From Microbacterium sp. EST19A (lineage in GTDB: Bacteria; Actinomycetota; Actinomycetes; Actinomycetales; Microbacteriaceae), in NCBI RefSeq assembly GCF_019969685.1, contig NZ_JAHXYZ010000005.1, forward strand, positions 1-64,000: 64,000 nucleotides of DNA, read 5' to 3'. Below, piece by piece: positions 7,289 to 16,253 of this stretch. Position numbers and translations under genes: made by a program. Position 1 is the stretch's first letter, and every line of letters starts with the position of its first letter. The notes under the pieces were generated by a model. The model ran no database searches. It was not told the origin of the DNA and saw only the letters and a list, made by a program, of their open reading frames with translations.

Positions 7289-8599
7289 TCACGCGACGGC
7301 GAGGGACGCCCGGAGCGGCGCCGTCGCCTCGGGTGTGCGCCGGGCGAGGCGGAGCGACGCGGCCATGAGGGCGACGGCGATCATCGCGGTCGCGACCGAC
7401 GTGCCGAGGACGAGCAGCAGCACGATGCCGATGAGCCCGAGAGACGCGCCGAGCGCGAGGCCGCGTGCGGTCCGTGTCGGCTCAGGTGCCGGCTGCGTCT
7501 CGAAACGGGTGAACACCAGCGCCACGAACGCCGTGAGTGCGAGAGCCGTCGCCAGCCACAGCGGACGCCCCGCCCACCATTCCACGCTGCCGAGTGCCGG
7601 CAGATCCGCACCGGTGAGGAGCGCGAACACCGCGGAGACCCCGGCCATCGCGAGCAGGACCGGCATGTGCCAGAGGTAGATCGTCATGGCGCGGCGCGTC
7701 ACGAAGCCGGTGAAGGCGGCGGGCAACGGACGCCGGCTGAACTGCTCGATCCGGTCGCGATGCAGGGAGAGAGCGCCCGTGTGCACGACGCCGACGAGCA
7801 GCAGGGCCGCCGTGGGCGGATTGATGTTCGCGATGAGGTCGGGGGAGTAGACGCCGGTGAGGAACGTGACCGCCAGGACGACGAGCGCGCCGGAGACCGC
7901 GAGGATGCGCGTTCGACGGCTCAGCGCATCGATGCGGCCGTCCGCGAGGAAGAATCCGAGCTGCTGGAGAGTCATCCACACGAAGGCGAGGTTCAGGAAG
8001 CCCAGGCCCTCGATGCCTGTGGCGGCGCGGAGAACGTCCACCAGGACGGATGCCGCGGCCAGCGCGCCGATCGTCGCATACGGCGCGCGCCGATGGGCTG
8101 CCGCCACCAGCGGCAGGAGCGCCTGACAGAGGACGAACACGCCGAGGAACCAGAGCGGCTGTCCGTAGCGGAAGCCGGCGGTGGCGATGAGGTCGGCGGG
8201 GATGCCTATGACGGTCAGCACGGCGAGGGCGAAGCCGACGACGACCACGGTGAAGATCGCCGGGCGGAGGAGACGGTGCAGGCGTCCGGCGACGAAGTCG
8301 GTCGCCGTGCCGCCGCGTTCCCGCAGCCGACCGTAGGCGAGGTACCCGGAGAATCCGCCGATCACGAAGAACAGCGGCATCACCTGGAGCACCCAGCTCA
8401 GCGGAGTGATCCACCAGGAGCCGTCGCTGGCGTTCTCGAAAACCGGTGCGGAACCTGTCACCGTGACGCCCACCATGATCGCGTGCAGCAGCACGACGCC
8501 GAGGACGCAGAGAGCCCGGACGAGGTCGATTCCGGTGTCGCGCGAAGGGGGAGACGGGGGAGCGGGAGTCGCGGTGCGCGGCGCCTGGGCGATGGTCAT
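7289..8599 (-). CDS. Membrane acyltransferase (Acyl_transf_3 family)
   Basis: 436 residues with about ten membrane segments. The family moves acyl groups onto cell-surface glycans or other extracytoplasmic acceptors. Seen: the N-terminal signature IDLVRALCVLGVVLLHA with the conserved Arg and catalytic His at the end of helix 1, the second-helix region PLFFVIGGFSGY, and the later YLWHMPVL motif. No signal for a specific acceptor. The gene is read leftward and follows the response regulator gene with a gap of about 100 bp that could contain its own promoter. Confidence 0.85.
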   Translation of the reverse strand: MTIAQAPRTATPAPPSPPSRDTGIDLVRALCVLGVVLLHAIMVGVTVTGSAPVFENASDGSWWITPLSWVLQVMPLFFVIGGFSGYLAYGRLRERGGTATDFVAGRLHRLLRPAIFTVVVVGFALAVLTVIGIPADLIATAGFRYGQPLWFLGVFVLCQALLPLVAAAHRRAPYATIGALAAASVLVDVLRAATGIEGLGFLNLAFVWMTLQQLGFFLADGRIDALSRRTRILAVSGALVVLAVTFLTGVYSPDLIANINPPTAALLLVGVVHTGALSLHRDRIEQFSRRPLPAAFTGFVTRRAMTIYLWHMPVLLAMAGVSAVFALLTGADLPALGSVEWWAGRPLWLATALALTAFVALVFTRFETQPAPEPTRTARGLALGASLGLIGIVLLLVLGTSVATAMIAVALMAASLRLARRTPEATAPLRASLAVA

Positions 8600-8697
8600 G
8601 GTTCCTCCTCGGGAGCGGTGTTCCCGAAGACTATGGACGCGGTGCGCGGCGGGACATCACCCCCAGGTGCCGTTCCCGACCCCTACCCGGGGGTGAG

Positions 8698-9369
8698 TCA
8701 GGAGGAGGGCTCGACGAGCCCGGTGTCGTAGGCGAGGATCACGGCGTGCACCCGGTCGCGCAGACTCAGCTTCGCGAGCACCTTGCCGACGTGGGTCTTC
8801 ACGGTCTGCTCGGCGATGAAGAGATCGGCGGCGATCTCGGTGTTCGAGCGTCCTCTGCCGATCAGCACCAGCACCTCGCGTTCGCGCTCGGTGAGCTCCG
8901 CGAGCGCGGTGGCGGACCGGGGAGCGCGGGGTCGTCGCCCGGCGAACTGCTCGATCATGCGGCGCGTGACGCTGGGTGCCAGCAGCGCATCACCGCCCGC
9001 GACCACGCGCACGGCGTGCACGAGCTCCTCGGGGAGGGCATCTTTCAGCAGAAATCCGCTGGCGCCGGCTTCGAGGGCGTCGTAGACGTAGTCGTCGATG
9101 TCGAAGGTCGTGAGCATGAGGATCCGAGGAACGTGCGCGGCCGGGTAGTTCGGCCCCAGGATGCGGCGGGTGGCCTCGATGCCGTCGAGTTCCGGCATCC
9201 GCACATCCATCAGGATCACGTCGGGGTCGACGCGCGCCGCCAGCGTGACCGCCTCGGCGCCGGTCGCGGCCTGACCCACCACGCGGATGCCCTCGTGGGC
9301 GTCCAGCAGAGCGGCGAAACCGGCGCGGACCATGGCCTGGTCGTCGGCGATGAGCACGCTGATCGTCAC
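8698..9369 (-). CDS. NarL/LuxR-family response regulator
   Basis: 223 residues. Receiver domain (about 1-120) with acidic pocket D9/D10 and phosphoacceptor D55 in DVRMPELDG; the switch residue region TTFDIDDY and lysine in FLLKDA are also present. The C-terminal LuxR HTH reads LTEREREVLVLIGRGRSNTE and continues TVKTHVGKVLAKL. The start is GTG at 9369, preceded by AAGGAG with 6-nt spacing; it overlaps the kinase stop by 4 nt (GTGA). Together with the kinase and DedA genes it forms a three-gene leftward operon. Target genes are not evident; the downstream acyltransferase is a candidate. Confidence 0.93.
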   Translation of the reverse strand: MTISVLIADDQAMVRAGFAALLDAHEGIRVVGQAATGAEAVTLAARVDPDVILMDVRMPELDGIEATRRILGPNYPAAHVPRILMLTTFDIDDYVYDALEAGASGFLLKDALPEELVHAVRVVAGGDALLAPSVTRRMIEQFAGRRPRAPRSATALAELTEREREVLVLIGRGRSNTEIAADLFIAEQTVKTHVGKVLAKLSLRDRVHAVILAYDTGLVEPSS

Positions 9370-10625
9370 GTGGTCTCCTTCTCGGGGGCGGGGTGGTCGG
9401 CGGGGGTGAGGGGGAGCGTCGCCTCGACGGTCCAGCCGCCGTCGGCATCGGGACCGGCGGAGAGACTGCCGCCCAGCAGCTCGGACCGCTCGCGCATGCC
9501 GCGAAGTCCGTATCCGGTGCCATGGCTCTCGGGGCTGCGGGGCGGTGCGCCGTTGTGCACGCGGATCCGGATGCTCGTCGCATCGGCGTGCAGACGCACC
9601 CCGATGCGCGCGCCGGGGGCATGACGCACCGCATTGCTCAGAGCCTCCTGGATGATGCGGAACGTGGCGATCTGCACGGCGGGGTTCGCGGTGGCCGCGG
9701 CATCGCCGCCCTCGACCACCAGTCCGACCTCCACACCGGCGTGACGGATGCTGTCCACCAGGGCCGGCACATCGTCGATGCCCTGCTGCGGGGCGAGCTC
9801 CGCGCTCTGATCCTCGGTGCGCAGCACGCCCAGCATCCGCCGCATCTCGGTGAGGGACGCACGGGCGGTGGCGGCGATGTCCTCGAACTCCGCGGTGGCG
9901 GCCTCGCCGATCTCCGGGATGCGGTAGCGGGCTGTGGAAGCCTGCACCTGGATCACCGACATGCTGTGCGCCACGACGTCGTGCAGTTCCCGCGCGATGC
10001 GGGTGCGTTCCTCGACCAGGGCCCGACGTGATCCCTCGAGTGCGCTGTGCTCCTTCTCCCGCGTGAGCTCCTCGGACACGCGCAGGCGCCCGGCCACCAG
10101 CGCGGCGACGACGAACATCGCCGCAGCGATCGAGGCGGTGACGATGAGATCGGCGGTGGAGCTGCCCGCGGTCGCCGGGGTGGCGACCATGTCCGGACGC
10201 AGGATCGGCGCGATGAGCGAAGCGAGCACGCCGAAGACCAGCGGGAGGGCACCGACGCGCGCGCCGTGGACGAACGTGACGACACCGACGAAGAGCACGA
10301 AGGTCACGAGCGCCGGCACGGACCAGGGCCAGGGGGCGTGGGTCGCGAGCTCCGGGACGACGATGAGCGGCAGGACGAAGGCCGCCACAGTGAAGAGCAG
10401 GGTGGCGGCCCGCGGGCGGGAGAGCGCCAGGATCGGCGATCCGCACAGCGCTGCGCCGAGAAGGAACGACAGAGGGAGCGGCGTGCCGTAGGCGACCGTC
10501 TGGATCGGCACGAGGTTGGCGTACAGGCCGATGGATGCCACGTACATGGCCACCAGGGCAGCGGTACGCGGACTGATCCGCGGACGGCGCGGGGTACGCT
10601 CTCGGCGACGTGCCATGTCTGTCAT
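9366..10625 (-). CDS. Sensor histidine kinase, NarL-partner (HisKA_3) type
   Basis: 419 residues. Residues 20-180 contain about six membrane segments and no obvious extracellular sensor domain, so the membrane part itself probably senses. The dimerization/phosphoacceptor domain has ARELHDVVAHSM with H215, the HisKA_3 signature; the HATPase_c domain ends in GTGYGLRGMRERSELLGG. The ATG at 10625 overlaps the dedA stop (ATGA), and the response regulator start overlaps this gene's stop. This kinase class is common in Actinobacteria for cell-envelope stress; the dedA neighbour is consistent with that, which is inference. Confidence 0.92.
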   Translation of the reverse strand: MTDMARRRERTPRRPRISPRTAALVAMYVASIGLYANLVPIQTVAYGTPLPLSFLLGAALCGSPILALSRPRAATLLFTVAAFVLPLIVVPELATHAPWPWSVPALVTFVLFVGVVTFVHGARVGALPLVFGVLASLIAPILRPDMVATPATAGSSTADLIVTASIAAAMFVVAALVAGRLRVSEELTREKEHSALEGSRRALVEERTRIARELHDVVAHSMSVIQVQASTARYRIPEIGEAATAEFEDIAATARASLTEMRRMLGVLRTEDQSAELAPQQGIDDVPALVDSIRHAGVEVGLVVEGGDAAATANPAVQIATFRIIQEALSNAVRHAPGARIGVRLHADATSIRIRVHNGAPPRSPESHGTGYGLRGMRERSELLGGSLSAGPDADGGWTVEATLPLTPADHPAPEKETT

Positions 10626-11239
10626 CCTGCCAGTTGCGCGACGGACTCGCGCCGACGACGGGCCGCGGCGATACGGTCGATCACGAAGCCGATGACGAGG
10701 GCGATGACGACGCCGAGCGCGGCGCTGAGCAGCGGCTGGTCCTTGATCCAGGCCCCCGCAAGGAGACCGATGGCGAGGCTGAAGATGCTCCAGCTGAGAC
10801 CGGCGATGAGACTCAGCGGCAGGAACCGTCGCCACGGGAAGCCGAGCGCACCGGCGGACATGTTCACCGCGACCCGGCCGACGGGGATGTAGCGGGCGCC
10901 GAGGATGAGGGTGGCGCTGCGGTGATCCAACGCGGTCTGGGCGTGCGCGAAGGCTGCGGCCACACGGGGTCGCCGCATCCAGGCGTAGCGCGTCGTGCCG
11001 AGCCTCCGGCCGATCGCGAAGGCGATGTTGTCGCCGATCGCCGCGCCGATCGCGCCGACGAGACCGAGGAGCAGCAGGTTCCCGTCCCCGGAGGAGGCCG
11101 CGACCGCTGCGGCGGCGACCAGGACCGTCTCGCTCGGGATCGGCGGGAAGAACCCGTCGATGATCGTCACGGCGAAGAGCACGAGGTACAGCCACGGAGA
11201 GGCGATCGCCTGCATGATGATGTCGTTGAGGATGTCCAC
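10622..11239 (-). CDS. DedA/VTT family membrane protein
   Basis: 205 residues with about five membrane or re-entrant segments. DedA proteins act as lipid (undecaprenyl-phosphate or phospholipid) flippases. Seen: the re-entrant loop motif FFPPIPSETVLV with conserved Pro and Glu, GDNIAFAIGRRLG near residue 70, and ARYIPVGRVAVNMSAGALG, the conserved FxR(F/Y)xPxxR element with its essential arginine. First gene of a leftward operon with the two-component pair; stop overlaps the kinase start by 4 nt. Confidence 0.88.
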   Translation of the reverse strand: MDILNDIIMQAIASPWLYLVLFAVTIIDGFFPPIPSETVLVAAAAVAASSGDGNLLLLGLVGAIGAAIGDNIAFAIGRRLGTTRYAWMRRPRVAAAFAHAQTALDHRSATLILGARYIPVGRVAVNMSAGALGFPWRRFLPLSLIAGLSWSIFSLAIGLLAGAWIKDQPLLSAALGVVIALVIGFVIDRIAAARRRRESVAQLAG

Positions 11240-11344
11240 TCCTGCACGCTATGAAGCGGATGCCCCTACCGGCATCCCTCTGCGGTATCTCCCTCCTCAC
11301 TCTCCGGGGTGATCTTCCTGACCGTCGCTCCCTGTCGCGCCGCT

Positions 11345-11350
11345 TATACT
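11345..11350 (+). promoter_or_regulatory. Putative -10 element of the ABC-F gene
   Basis: TATACT, a near-consensus -10 hexamer, lies 53 nt before the GTG at 11404, leaving a leader of about 45 nt. No good -35 is at the right distance (the closest candidate is CTGACC, 21 nt away), so this is a weak call based on one element. Confidence 0.35.
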
Positions 11351-11403
11351 GGGAGGCTGGCCCGTCGGCCGACTCTCTCCCTCTGAACGAACGGACATCC
11401 GCT

Positions 11404-13002
11404 GTGCTTGCCGTGCACGACCTCGAGATCCGCGTTGGCGCGCGCCTGCTCATGGAGAACGTCTCCTTCCGTGTCGCCGACGGCGACAAGATCGGACTCG
11501 TCGGCCGCAACGGCGCCGGGAAGACCACGCTCACCAAGGTCCTGGCCGGCGACGTCCTGCCGTCCGACGGCACTGTGACGCGCTCGGGCGAACTCGGCTA
11601 CCTGCCGCAGGACCCGCGCTCCGGCAACCCGGAAGACCTCGCCCGTACGCGCATCCTCGACGCGCGCGGCCTCGGTCAGCTGAACCTCGGGATGACCGAG
11701 GCGTCCCTCGCCATGGGATCGGACGACCCCGCGCTGGCCGAGAAGGCGATGAAGCGCTACGCCTCGCTGACGGAGAAGTTCGAGGCGCAGGGCGGTTACG
11801 CCGCCGAGGCCCAGGCGGCGTCGATCGCGCACAACCTCTCGCTGCCCGACCGCATCCTCGACCAGCCGCTGTCGACGCTCTCCGGTGGTCAGCGCCGTCG
11901 CATCGAGCTCGCGCGCATCCTCTTCTCCGACGCCCAGACGATGATCCTCGATGAGCCGACCAACCACCTCGATGCCGACAGCGTCGTGTGGCTGCGCGAG
12001 TTCCTCAAGGGGTACAAGGGCGGGCTGATCGTGATCAGCCACGACGTCGAGCTCGTCGGCGAGACCGTGAACCGCGTGTTCTACCTCGACGCGAACCGTC
12101 AGGTCATCGACACGTACAACATGAACTGGAAGAACTACCTGCGCCAGCGGGTGGCCGACGAGGAGCGCCGCAAGAAGGAGCGCGCCAACGTCGAGAAGAA
12201 GGCCACGACTCTGCAGCTGCAGGCGGCGCGCTTCGGCGCGAAGGCCTCGAAGGCGGCGGCCGCGCACCAGATGGTCGCCCGCGCGGAGAAGATGCTCGCA
12301 GGGCTCGATGACGTGCGCCAGGAAGATCGCGTCGCGAAGCTGCGGTTCCCGAAGCCGGCGGCGTGCGGCAAGACCCCGCTCATGGCGACGGGACTGTCGA
12401 AGTCCTACGGCTCGCTGGAGATCTTCACCGACGTCGACCTCGCGATCGATCGCGGCTCCAAGGTCGTCATCCTCGGTCTCAACGGTGCCGGGAAGACGAC
12501 GCTGCTGCGCATGCTCGCCGGCGTCGACCAGCCCGACACCGGACAGCTCGAGCCGGGGCACGGTCTCAAGGTGGGCTACTACGCGCAGGAGCACGAGAAC
12601 CTCGATGTGCACCGCTCGGTGCTCGAGAACATGGTCTCGGCGGCTCCGCACATCACCGAGACCGAGGCGCGCAAAGTGCTGGGCTCGTTCCTGTTCACGG
12701 GCGACGATGTGCTGAAGCCGGCGGGCGTCCTGTCCGGCGGCGAGAAGACGCGTCTGTCGCTCGCGACACTCGTCGTGTCGTCGGCGAACCTCCTGCTCCT
12801 CGACGAGCCGACCAACAACCTCGACCCCGCCTCGCGCGAGGAGATCCTCGGCGCGCTCGCGCACTACGAGGGCGCGGTCGTCCTCGTCTCGCACGACCCG
12901 GGTGCCGTGCAATCGCTCAACCCGGAGCGGGTCCTGATCCTCCCCGACGGCGTCGAGGACATCTGGAGCCAGGACTACCAGGACCTCATCGAGCTCGCCT
13001 GA
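11404..13002 (+). CDS. ABC-F family ATPase (ribosome-associated)
   Basis: 532 residues with two ABC domains and no membrane segment, the mark of ABC-F proteins, which bind the ribosomal E site and act in translation rescue or antibiotic protection. Domain 1: Walker A GRNGAGKTT, signature LSGGQRRRIELARIL, Walker B MILDEPTNHLD. The linker (about 250-300) is Lys/Arg rich (ADEERRKKERANVEKKA). Domain 2: GLNGAGKTT, LSGGEKTRLSL, LLLDEPTNNLD. GTG start at 11404 is where homology begins; the frame is open further upstream without homology. The gene lacks resistance-protein hallmarks that I could recognise, so a housekeeping EttA/Uup-like role is more likely. Confidence 0.92.
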   Translation: MLAVHDLEIRVGARLLMENVSFRVADGDKIGLVGRNGAGKTTLTKVLAGDVLPSDGTVTRSGELGYLPQDPRSGNPEDLARTRILDARGLGQLNLGMTEASLAMGSDDPALAEKAMKRYASLTEKFEAQGGYAAEAQAASIAHNLSLPDRILDQPLSTLSGGQRRRIELARILFSDAQTMILDEPTNHLDADSVVWLREFLKGYKGGLIVISHDVELVGETVNRVFYLDANRQVIDTYNMNWKNYLRQRVADEERRKKERANVEKKATTLQLQAARFGAKASKAAAAHQMVARAEKMLAGLDDVRQEDRVAKLRFPKPAACGKTPLMATGLSKSYGSLEIFTDVDLAIDRGSKVVILGLNGAGKTTLLRMLAGVDQPDTGQLEPGHGLKVGYYAQEHENLDVHRSVLENMVSAAPHITETEARKVLGSFLFTGDDVLKPAGVLSGGEKTRLSLATLVVSSANLLLLDEPTNNLDPASREEILGALAHYEGAVVLVSHDPGAVQSLNPERVLILPDGVEDIWSQDYQDLIELA

Positions 13003-13032
13003 GCGCGGCCGTCGCGTGGCATAGTCGAGAGC

Positions 13033-13623
13033 GTGACTCCCGACGAAAATGTTCGCGACATCCTCCCTCTCAACGAGTGGCTTCGCGGTCGACATGCGCT
13101 CACCGGTGACGCACCGGAATGGGACCTCGACGCATTGCCCCCGGAACCGACATCCCTCTTCACGGAGTGGATGCTGCGGGCAGATGCGGACCGGGTTCCC
13201 GAACCCCACACGGCGACTCTCGCGACCGTCGATGCGAACGGGGTTCCGGACGCGCGGACTCTGATCCTGAAGGGAATCGACGACGGACGCTGGGCCTTTG
13301 CCAGCACCCGGTCGTCCCGCAAAGGCTCCCAGCTCGCTCAGGTGTCCGCGGCTGCGCTGAACTTCTGGTGGCAGCCGCAGGTGCGCGCTGTGCGGGTGCG
13401 CGGGCGTGTGGAAGAGGCGACGACAGAGGAGAGCGCCGCGGACCTCGCCGCGCGCTCCCCGGCGGCGCAGCAGGGCATCGAACCCGGGGATTGGGTCCGC
13501 TGGCGGATCGTCCCGTCGAGGATCGAGTTCTGGCAGGGGTCACGCGACCGTCGTCACACGCGGGTGGTCTACGTGCCCGACGGTGAAGGCTGGGCGTACT
13601 CGATCCTCGGGGACGCAGGATGA
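13033..13623 (+). CDS. Pyridoxamine 5'-phosphate oxidase family protein (PdxH-like)
   Basis: 196 residues, FMN-binding split-barrel fold. PdxH oxidises PNP/PMP to PLP. Seen: PDARTLILKGID and FASTRSSRKGSQL in the FMN-contact region, ALNFWWQPQVRAVRVRG (the conserved W and RQVRxxG-type strand), and the C-terminal IEFWQGSRDRRHTR, matching the WQGxxxRLHDR motif of true PdxH in a modified form. GTG at 13033; CATAGT 7 nt upstream looks like the -10 of a leaderless promoter. Slightly shorter than E. coli PdxH (218), so an assignment to PdxH itself is probable but not certain. Confidence 0.8.
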   Translation: MTPDENVRDILPLNEWLRGRHALTGDAPEWDLDALPPEPTSLFTEWMLRADADRVPEPHTATLATVDANGVPDARTLILKGIDDGRWAFASTRSSRKGSQLAQVSAAALNFWWQPQVRAVRVRGRVEEATTEESAADLAARSPAAQQGIEPGDWVRWRIVPSRIEFWQGSRDRRHTRVVYVPDGEGWAYSILGDAG

Positions 13624-13639
13624 GCGCGGAAGGAACACG

Positions 13640-14074
13640 ATGAGCGGATACCAGGTCGTCGAGATCGGAGCGCTGGACGAGTGGCGCGGCCATCACGGCG
13701 GTTTCGATGCGACGCGGTCGCGTGACGGACGCCGGGTCGTCGACCACGAGCTGACGATGCAGTACATCGGCATGACGGCGAATGCCCTCGAGCCCGGGGA
13801 AGAGGCCGGCTACTGGCACGTGCACGCGAAGATCGAGGAGGTCTACGTCTTCCTCAGCGGGCGCGGCCAGATGGGTCTGGACGACGATGTCGTCGAGGTG
13901 GGACCCGGTACCGTCATCCGCGTCGGTCAGGGGGTGGCGCGCACCTGGCGGGCCCGCGCGGACAGCATCGGAGAATTGCGCTGGCTGTGCATCCGAGCCG
14001 GCGGTGACGAGCTGCCGCACCTTCCGGACGACAGCACGCGTCTGCCGGAGAAGCCGATGCCCTGGGCGGACTGA
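13640..14074 (+). CDS. Cupin domain protein
   Basis: 144 residues, single cupin barrel. Cupin motif 1 reads WHVHAKIEEVYVFLSGRG (His52 and His54 region, Glu), motif 2 GPGTVIRVGQGVARTWRA lacks the usual second-motif histidine (the position reads Gly-Val-Ala-Arg), so metal binding may be incomplete. Function cannot be assigned. A GGAA-containing site precedes the ATG at 13640. It lies 16 nt after the PNPOx gene and 3 nt before the next gene, suggesting a three-gene transcript. Confidence 0.72.
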   Translation: MSGYQVVEIGALDEWRGHHGGFDATRSRDGRRVVDHELTMQYIGMTANALEPGEEAGYWHVHAKIEEVYVFLSGRGQMGLDDDVVEVGPGTVIRVGQGVARTWRARADSIGELRWLCIRAGGDELPHLPDDSTRLPEKPMPWAD

Positions 14075-14077
14075 GCC

Positions 14078-14845
14078 GTGGCGGAGGCGCTCCGGCCCGT
14101 GCCATCGCGGGCGCCGGACTTCACCGATGGTTTCCGGGACGGACTCGACCCGGAGAAGTGGATCGCCCACTACCTTCCGCAGTGGACCGTCCCCGAACGA
14201 TCGGAAGCACGGTACAGGATCGTCGAGTCCGGTCTGGAGCTGCGCATCGAGTCCGATCAGCTCGACTGGCGCGTCGAGGATGCTCCGATGCGTGTGTCGA
14301 ATGTGCAGACCGCCGTCTTCTCCGGTCCGGTCGGTTCGACGCGCGGAACTCATCGTCATCGCCCCGACGGTCTCGAGGTGCGGACCGCCATTCCGACGCG
14401 CATGCTGTTCAGTCCGTCGCGAGGTCGGATCGACCTGACCGTCGCGGCGAGCACCGACGAAGGATGCATGCTCGCCGCCTGGCTCGTCGGAACGGAACAT
14501 CTCTCGGAGACGGATTCCGGCGAGATCTGCATCTTCGAGATCGACGCCGACGCCGTCTCGACGACGACGCGCGCGCGATCGGGCATCAAGGCGCATCATG
14601 ATCCGCGGCTCACGACCGACATGACCGAGGTGGTGCTCCCGTTCGATGCGAGCGCGTCCCACACCTGGACCGTGATCTGGGGAGACGGCGAGACGGCGAT
14701 CGGCTGCGAAGGGCGGGTGCTGCGTCGCGTGCCGCAGGCGCCGGACTACCCGCTGCTGCTGTTGATCGATCTCTTCGAGGTCAGTGCTCCCTCGGGCAGC
14801 TACCCCAAGACCGCCGTCATCTCCGGGGTGCGGGCCTGGAATTGA
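14078..14845 (+). CDS. GH16-like concanavalin-fold protein
   Basis: 255 residues, GTG start 3 nt after the cupin stop. The sequence resembles a beta-jelly-roll glycoside hydrolase family 16 domain: DFTDGFRDGLDPEKWI at the N-terminus, and the candidate active-site strand GEICIFEIDAD near residue 150. In GH16 enzymes the strand reads ExDxxE; here Glu-Ile-Asp-Ala-Asp has Asp where the acid/base Glu is expected, so catalysis may be lost or altered. There is no signal peptide, unusual for a secreted glycanase. It may be an intracellular sugar-binding or degenerate enzyme. Confidence 0.6.
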   Translation: MAEALRPVPSRAPDFTDGFRDGLDPEKWIAHYLPQWTVPERSEARYRIVESGLELRIESDQLDWRVEDAPMRVSNVQTAVFSGPVGSTRGTHRHRPDGLEVRTAIPTRMLFSPSRGRIDLTVAASTDEGCMLAAWLVGTEHLSETDSGEICIFEIDADAVSTTTRARSGIKAHHDPRLTTDMTEVVLPFDASASHTWTVIWGDGETAIGCEGRVLRRVPQAPDYPLLLLIDLFEVSAPSGSYPKTAVISGVRAWN

Positions 14846-14851
14846 TCGGTC

Positions 14852-15664
14852 TCAGCGCGCGTCGAGCAGTTCGTCCTCGACATCGGCGTCGGCGTCTCGC
14901 CGGCGCCGTCTCTTCGCCGGGGCCGGGGCGCCCTCTTGATCCTCGCGATGCTTCACGATCTCGGTGCGGATGATGTATCCGATGAACACGAAGCCCATGA
15001 GCGCGAACAGGATCCACTGGATCGCGTACGAGAGATGCGGGCCGGGGTCGTCGGTCGGCGAATCGAATCCGCCTAGAGCGCCCGCCCCCGCCGGCTCCTC
15101 GCTGACGATCTGACCGTACGCTCCGGTGATCACGTCGCCGTCGACGAGGTCGGCGATCGTCGGCAGGTTGATGGTCGGCACCTGGCCCTCCGGCGCGCCA
15201 CGACCTGACGCCGGGACCTGCTCGCCCGGGCGCAGTCGCACCGTCACCTCGACCTCGCCTTCGGGCGGCGCCGGCACGGCATCGGGAGAATCGCCGTCAC
15301 CGGGCGGAACCCAGCCGCGGTCGACGATGAACACGCGCCCGTCCGCGTCGCGGAAGGGTACCAGCACCTCGAAGGCGCTCGTACCGCCGTGCGGGCGGTT
15401 GCGCACCAGCAGCTGCTGATCGGCCAGGTACTCGCCGCGCAGAAGAACCGGATGCCACTGATCTCCGGGATCGAGTTCGCCGTCATCGCCGATGAGGTCG
15501 GAAAGCGGCACCGGTTCGGCATCGTAGTTCTGCTCGACGAGCGCGATCTGCTCGGACCGGGACTCGTTCCGATCGAACTGCCAATGGGACAGGAAGGCGC
15601 ACGCGATCGCGAAGCCGATCGCGATGAGCACGTACACGCTCCACCGGGTCATCCTCTTGCTCAT
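14852..15664 (-). CDS. SURF1 family protein
   Basis: 270 residues with a membrane segment at residues 9-27 and another near 212-232, the classic SURF1 layout (two helices with an extracytoplasmic domain between). SURF1 proteins help insert heme a into cytochrome c oxidase. Seen: W(Q)FDR after helix 1 (HWQFDRNESR), VLLRGEYL, LVRNRPHGGTSAFEVLVPF and the FIVDRGWVPPG motif. The C-terminal tail is Lys/Arg rich and then acidic. The ATG overlaps the stop of the upstream small gene (ATGA), so the three leftward genes DUF3099, small Cys/His protein and SURF1 are coupled. Confidence 0.88.
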   Translation of the reverse strand: MSKRMTRWSVYVLIAIGFAIACAFLSHWQFDRNESRSEQIALVEQNYDAEPVPLSDLIGDDGELDPGDQWHPVLLRGEYLADQQLLVRNRPHGGTSAFEVLVPFRDADGRVFIVDRGWVPPGDGDSPDAVPAPPEGEVEVTVRLRPGEQVPASGRGAPEGQVPTINLPTIADLVDGDVITGAYGQIVSEEPAGAGALGGFDSPTDDPGPHLSYAIQWILFALMGFVFIGYIIRTEIVKHREDQEGAPAPAKRRRRRDADADVEDELLDAR

Positions 15665-15855
15665 GCGGTGACACCGGCCCGGACGGTCACAGGGAAGTCG
15701 CGTGCCGCGAGGTAGTCGTGGAGGAAGCCGACGTGCTCGTCGCAGGCCAGCCAGATCTTCTCGCGGTCAGCGGCGTGGATGCGCGGATTCCGCCACACCA
15801 CGCGGCTGGTCGCCGCGCTCCGGCAGCCGGCGCGCGAGCACTCGAGTTCCGTCAC
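15661..15855 (-). CDS. Small Cys/His-rich protein of unknown function
   Basis: 64 residues from GTG at 15855, which overlaps the DUF3099 stop (GTGA); the stop overlaps the SURF1 start. Two C-x4-C/C-x2-H-like sites (ECSRAGC near the N-terminus and LACDEHVGFLHDYL in the middle) could bind a metal such as zinc. Proteins of this size and pattern are conserved beside SURF1 genes in Microbacteriaceae as far as I recall, with no assigned role. Association with cytochrome oxidase assembly would be inference from position only. Confidence 0.7.
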   Translation of the reverse strand: MTELECSRAGCRSAATSRVVWRNPRIHAADREKIWLACDEHVGFLHDYLAARDFPVTVRAGVTA

Positions 15856-16202
15856 GATTCGTCCCGGCGGCTTTCGCGGATCGTGTACACCGTCGGATCC
15901 GCTGTCTCGATGACGACCGGCTCGGGCTTCGGCGCTTCCAACTCCTGGAGCGGCGATTCCACGACGGTCTCCGTGCTGTCGCTCCCTGCGTTCGCGAACA
16001 CGACGGCGATGTAGGGAAGCACGGCGGCGGCGATCCCGAAGATCCAGGTGTACCAGCCGTAGGGCTGTACGAGGACCATCAGAGCGAAGCACGCGATACG
16101 GATCGTCATCGTGAGCGCGTAACGGCGCACACGATGATCAGCCTCATCCCGCGGGGACTGCGGCAATGAGGTGACAGCCGGAACCTGACGTGCGTTCTTC
16201 AC
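15852..16202 (-). CDS. DUF3099 small membrane protein
   Basis: 116 residues with two membrane segments (about 29-46 and 50-70), a short loop containing PYGWYTWIFG, and an acidic Pro-rich cytoplasmic tail. This matches the DUF3099 family, widespread in Actinobacteria and of unknown function. It is the first gene of the three-gene leftward unit leading to SURF1. The ATG at 16202 is followed by an Arg/Asp-rich stretch before the first helix. Confidence 0.8.
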   Translation of the reverse strand: MKNARQVPAVTSLPQSPRDEADHRVRRYALTMTIRIACFALMVLVQPYGWYTWIFGIAAAVLPYIAVVFANAGSDSTETVVESPLQELEAPKPEPVVIETADPTVYTIRESRRDES

Positions 16203-16253
16203 GATGCCTCCAGCCTACGCCGGTGCGGCACTCGCGGCGTGCGGTCTCGCGGC

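Noticed and set aside
8698..10446. 582-codon frame that would fuse the response regulator to an N-terminal domain
   Set aside because: The extension is antisense/alternate frame of the kinase; GTG at 9369 has a good SD and matches the receiver start.
11344..13209. 621-codon frame opposite the ABC-F gene
   Set aside because: Mirror-frame artefact; composition is Arg/Gly/Val rich with no motifs.
14500..14560. Active GH16 glycanase
   Set aside because: The EIDxxE-type strand has Asp in place of the acid/base Glu and there is no signal peptide; only a fold-level call is kept.
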